Shown one piece after another: positions 12,954 through 15,339 of a stretch of DNA of 15,339 nucleotides. The stretch is from NCBI GenBank assembly GCA_913052545.1, contig CAJXEF010000033.1:1-15339 (forward strand), written 5' to 3'. The position numbers and the translations under genes are program-made. The DNA is from an uncultured Chloroflexota bacterium (GTDB taxonomy: Bacteria; Chloroflexota; Dehalococcoidia; UBA3495). The notes beneath the pieces were generated by a model that saw nothing but the letters and a program-made list of their open reading frames with translations, was not told where the DNA came from and did no database searches. Numbering within the stretch: the first letter of the stretch is position 1; the number at the start of each line of letters is the position of its first letter.

Positions 12954-14651
12954 CTACCAACCAACTGCGTACCCGTCGTATCTGGGATCTGCTGCCCCAT
13001 GTAATACTTGGTTGTTAGGATCGATCTGGATCATCATTTCCCTTCCAACTATTCCATCCCATGAGTCTACTACTTTTATAGTATGCCCTAACCTTTCTAG
13101 ATGAGAGCAAACTTCGGCGGAGTACCTGCCTTCCAATAGCAACTCGTTTTCACAGGTGTGGGGAATATTAGATTCGGTCGGACTTTGATTACTCTTCCAC
13201 CTTGGTGCTTCGATTGCTTCGGAGACTGTCATGCCGAAATCGAGGACATGGCTTAACACTTGCATATTAGATTGGACTTGAGTATCTGCTCCGGGTGTGC
13301 CGAATACTAAATAAAGTTGACTATTTTGGGTTACCATCACCGGATTCATGGTATGCCTTACCCGCTTGCCAGGTTGCAGGCAATCGACATGGTTAGGGTC
13401 GAGATGCCAATAGGTCATCCGGTTATTGAGCAGGATACCAGTATCGCCTGCGATTAAACTAGAACCCCACGCACTTTGCAAACTTTGCAGTTGGCATACT
13501 GCATTTCCCCATCTGTCAACGACTACGAAACAAGTTGTATCTTCTTGCTCAGTTACGAGACCTCCAGTCCGAGCATAAGATCCCTTTTTATCTCTGGTGT
13601 TTTGGAATACCCATGGATCACCTGCTTCGAACAGTTCCGATGCTTGGTTAGAGTTTATTAATTTAGCTCGCTCCTTCGCGTATTCTTTAGAGATTAGTCC
13701 TTCTACCGGAACATCAATGTAATCTGGATCTGCTACATAAGCTTCCCTATCTAGGAAGGCAAGCTTTTTAGCCTCTACCATCAAATGGATACTTTCGGCT
13801 GTGTTACATCCGGTAGATAATAAGTCAAATTCCTCTAGTATATTAAGCTCTTGTAAAAGCACGTGCCCGCTCGAATTTGGCGGGGCTTCGTAGATATCGA
13901 ATCCTTTATATTTAGTGGAAATCGGTTGCTGCCATCTGGCGCTACAGTCTCGGAAATCGTTGTCTGTTAACAATCCACCTAGATGGTTACTGAATTCCAC
14001 TAGAGTTCTTGCTATTGGCCCCTGGTAAAATGCTTCTCTTCCACCTTCCGCAATCATAGTTAGTGTTTTTGCTAAATCACGTTGGAATAGTATTTCCCCA
14101 GGTTTAAGAGGTTTGTCATTTTTAGTAAAAATCGCTTTGGAAGTAGGGAACTCACATAGTAGACTGTCTGATGAAATAGCCCGTGATAGATAATGAGTAA
14201 CAGGAAATCCGTTTTCCGCTAGATTTATAGCAGGGCTTAAGACCTCGCTTATTGGGAGTAAGCCATATTTGTCGTGAGCATCTAACCAACTGTGTACTAA
14301 CCCGGGTACTGACACAGATAAGATGCCCTTTGTGGGGATTCCTGTCGATTGGTAACGGTCTAACGTGGCTGCATAGGGCGCTGCTCCTGTTCCGTTGGAA
14401 ATCTTGATTTCACCACTACTTTTGTCGTAGATCATGATAAAACCATCCCCACCAATACCAGACATTAAAGGTTCAACAACATTTAACGCTGCGGCTGTTG
14501 CAATAGCCGCATCGACGGCATTACCGCCTTTTTGAAGGATGCCTATTCCAGTCTGTGAAGCAAGGGGATGGCCAGCACACACCATTCCGTTTCTTCCCAT
14601 TACAACTGGCCTGTAAGCGTCAAATTTAATACCGTGGGGCGTTTGCGCCAT
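12954..14651 (-). CDS. Gamma-glutamyltransferase-family enzyme (atypical substrate pocket)
   Basis: This 565-residue protein is a full-length member of the GGT family of self-cleaving N-terminal-nucleophile hydrolases. Family motifs are GMVCAGHPLASQTGIGILQK (22-41), GGNAVDAAIATAAALNVVEP (42-61), SGIGGDGF (64-71), PGLVHSW (116-122), EAPPNSSGHVLLQELNI (255-271), and DTTCFVVVDRWGNAVCQLQS (371-390). Self-cleavage would occur before Thr372. Residues that grip glutamate in classical GGT are not found: the arginine of the REMAP-type motif is replaced (NGTGAAP, 86-92), and the serine pair of PLSSM reads RHTM (432-435). The substrate is therefore probably not a gamma-glutamyl peptide. No signal peptide is visible, so a cytoplasmic enzyme is likely. 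AAGGAG sets the ATG. It is the first gene of a five-gene operon behind the promoter at 14759-14787. Confidence 0.93.
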   Translation of the reverse strand: MAQTPHGIKFDAYRPVVMGRNGMVCAGHPLASQTGIGILQKGGNAVDAAIATAAALNVVEPLMSGIGGDGFIMIYDKSSGEIKISNGTGAAPYAATLDRYQSTGIPTKGILSVSVPGLVHSWLDAHDKYGLLPISEVLSPAINLAENGFPVTHYLSRAISSDSLLCEFPTSKAIFTKNDKPLKPGEILFQRDLAKTLTMIAEGGREAFYQGPIARTLVEFSNHLGGLLTDNDFRDCSARWQQPISTKYKGFDIYEAPPNSSGHVLLQELNILEEFDLLSTGCNTAESIHLMVEAKKLAFLDREAYVADPDYIDVPVEGLISKEYAKERAKLINSNQASELFEAGDPWVFQNTRDKKGSYARTGGLVTEQEDTTCFVVVDRWGNAVCQLQSLQSAWGSSLIAGDTGILLNNRMTYWHLDPNHVDCLQPGKRVRHTMNPVMVTQNSQLYLVFGTPGADTQVQSNMQVLSHVLDFGMTVSEAIEAPRWKSNQSPTESNIPHTCENELLLEGRYSAEVCSHLERLGHTIKVVDSWDGIVGREMMIQIDPNNQVLHGAADPRYDGYAVGW

Positions 14652-14758
14652 TGGTGTCTCCTTAAGGTTGATAGACCGAAAATAAAGGCTTATCGCTCGA
14701 AACTATTTGCGTACCGTGTCGACTTCTTGCTTGGAACGGGATAGCGATCGATATTTGG

Positions 14759-14787
14759 ATTATCCGAGCCATCTGGAGCATCGTCAA
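14759..14787 (-). promoter_or_regulatory. Sigma-70-type promoter for the GGT-like operon
   Basis: On the minus strand TTGACG (14782-14787) and GATAAT (14759-14764) are separated by exactly 17 bases, each matching consensus at five of six positions. Transcription would start near 14752, about 100 bases before the GGT-like ATG. The rest of the 298-base divergent gap 14652-14949 shows no gene. Confidence 0.65.
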
Positions 14788-14921
14788 GTTGAGAGCACAA
14801 TGACAGGATACTTCCAAATTAATGGAATGGTTTTCGTTTATGATTCAGTCCTGAGGTTATAAGCAATGATAAAACCGGCTTAATTATGATTTATAAAATA
14901 TATTTAGTTTTGGTGTCTTCC

Positions 14922-14930
14922 TGATATCAT
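14922..14930 (+). promoter_or_regulatory. Possible extended -10 promoter for the small plus-strand gene
   Basis: TGATATCAT combines a TGN extension with a TATCAT -10 element (five of six). The -35 region (TTTAGT, 14903-14908, 16-bp spacer) is poor, as extended -10 promoters allow. Initiation would fall near 14937, just before the small reading frame. Confidence 0.35.
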
Positions 14931-14949
14931 TCTTGCTTGGAGTGGGGGG

Positions 14950-15171
14950 ATGGGATCATCTAGAGTAAGGATACATGCCGCCATGGAACTAAATAGGTCC
15001 AAGCAACCCAATTCAATCCTATCTTTGGCTACCGGGTTAATAATAGGCGCTATTGCTGCAAGAGGCCTAGTAAAGGGTGTTCTTCATTTAAAATATAGCC
15101 AGGCTGAGGGAAAATCTAGAAACGTCTTCGAATGGCCAGAACTTAAAGGCATTAATAAGGACGTCAAATAA
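14950..15171 (+). CDS. Small hypothetical protein with one likely membrane helix
   Basis: This frame encodes up to 73 residues. It contains one hydrophobic, small-residue-rich stretch, ILSLATGLIIGAIAARGLV, that could cross the membrane, followed by a charged, lysine-rich C-terminus. No family is recognised. The start is uncertain: ATG at 14950 has a G-run directly before it, whereas ATG at 14983 (62 residues) has AAGG twelve bases upstream. Support for it being real comes from the possible promoter just upstream, the strong terminator about 80 bases after its stop, and the lack of any competing gene in this stretch. The function is unknown, and a non-coding explanation cannot be excluded. Confidence 0.45.
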   Translation: MGSSRVRIHAAMELNRSKQPNSILSLATGLIIGAIAARGLVKGVLHLKYSQAEGKSRNVFEWPELKGINKDVK

Positions 15172-15251
15172 TATCGAATATTTTTGTGTAATCAGGAACT
15201 TTAGACAGCTAACCCTGCTAGTCAATTGATATTGTGTGGAGAGATCCACTG

Positions 15252-15295
15252 TAAAAGATCAAAGGTGCCGACTCAGCGGCACCTTTGATCTTTTA
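15252..15295. terminator. Strong bidirectional rho-independent terminator
   Basis: A perfect 19-bp inverted repeat (15252-15270 with 15277-15295) closes a six-base loop ACTCAG. The stem has a GC-rich core (GGTGCCG) flanked by AAAA on one side and TTTT on the other, so it can end transcripts on both strands. It lies between the plus-strand small gene and the minus-strand gene at the right edge. Confidence 0.92.
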
Positions 15296-15302
15296 TGAAC
15301 AA

Positions 15303-15339
15303 TTAATGGCCGCCACATCCGCCGCCGCCACTACCGCAG
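15303..15339 (-). CDS. C-terminal tail of a Gly/Cys-rich protein, possibly FmdB-type zinc ribbon
   Basis: On the minus strand the last residues read CGSGGGGCGGH followed by TAA eight bases after the terminator stem. The remainder lies beyond the window. Short Gly/Ser/Cys tails of this kind are common at the end of FmdB-type putative regulatory proteins with an N-terminal zinc ribbon, but other small metal-handling proteins have similar tails. Because only eleven residues are visible, the family is a guess. Confidence 0.45.
   Translation of the reverse strand, partial: CGSGGGGCGGH

Noticed and set aside
1..15339. CRISPR arrays, tRNA or rRNA genes, prophage or toxin-antitoxin genes
   Set aside because: No regularly spaced repeats, tRNA-like folds, rRNA sequence or matching protein motifs were seen on either strand.

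Overview
The window is about 15.3 kb of moderately AT-rich bacterial chromosome that is densely coded, with short gaps, and contains no tRNA, rRNA, CRISPR array, transposase or phage gene. The gene content is a DUF1800/DUF1501 pair with an NHL beta-propeller, a cyclase-family hydrolase, a CoxG-like protein, a gamma-glutamyltransferase-like enzyme and an MqnA-like protein. By inference this resembles uncultivated Chloroflexota, especially marine SAR202-type Dehalococcoidia. No marker gene here proves that, and the assignment is a guess from family content.

Layout. (1) 1-2842, plus strand: the end of a DUF1800 gene, a DUF1501 gene and an NHL-repeat gene. (2) 2843-4779, plus strand: a Fur/PerR-family regulator behind a Per-box-like operator, then recF behind a 170-bp gap with strong RNA-folding potential. 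(3) 4886-6565, minus strand: an MqnA-like protein followed by an alpha/beta hydrolase. (4) 6677-10367, minus strand: a second, complete DUF1800-DUF1501-NHL cassette in the same gene order as the first. (5) 10634-14651, minus strand: a probable five-gene operon read in the order GGT-like enzyme, NTF2-like unknown, HNH nuclease, CoxG-like protein, cyclase-family hydrolase. A good sigma-70-type promoter precedes the GGT gene. (6) 14950-15339: a small plus-strand membrane-protein candidate, a strong two-way terminator, and the Gly/Cys-rich tail of a minus-strand gene that runs off the edge.

How the genes may work together. The most striking structure is the pair of paralogous three-gene cassettes in inverted orientation around regulator, repair and metabolic genes. 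The two DUF1501 proteins are 377 aa each and align without gaps at roughly 70% identity by eye, and the propellers share an unusual linker between blades. None of the cassette proteins whose N-terminus is visible has an export signal, although DUF1501 and DUF1800 relatives usually do. The cassette therefore looks like a conserved, possibly cytosolic three-protein unit of unknown function.

The five-gene minus-strand operon combines hydrolytic enzymes (GGT-like, cyclase-family) with a CoxG-like SRPBCC protein, which suggests breakdown of a small organic compound. The substrate cannot be read from sequence. The regulatory signals worth testing are the Per-box cluster before the Fur-family gene, the paired elements before recF, and palindromes upstream of the cassette-2 promoter.
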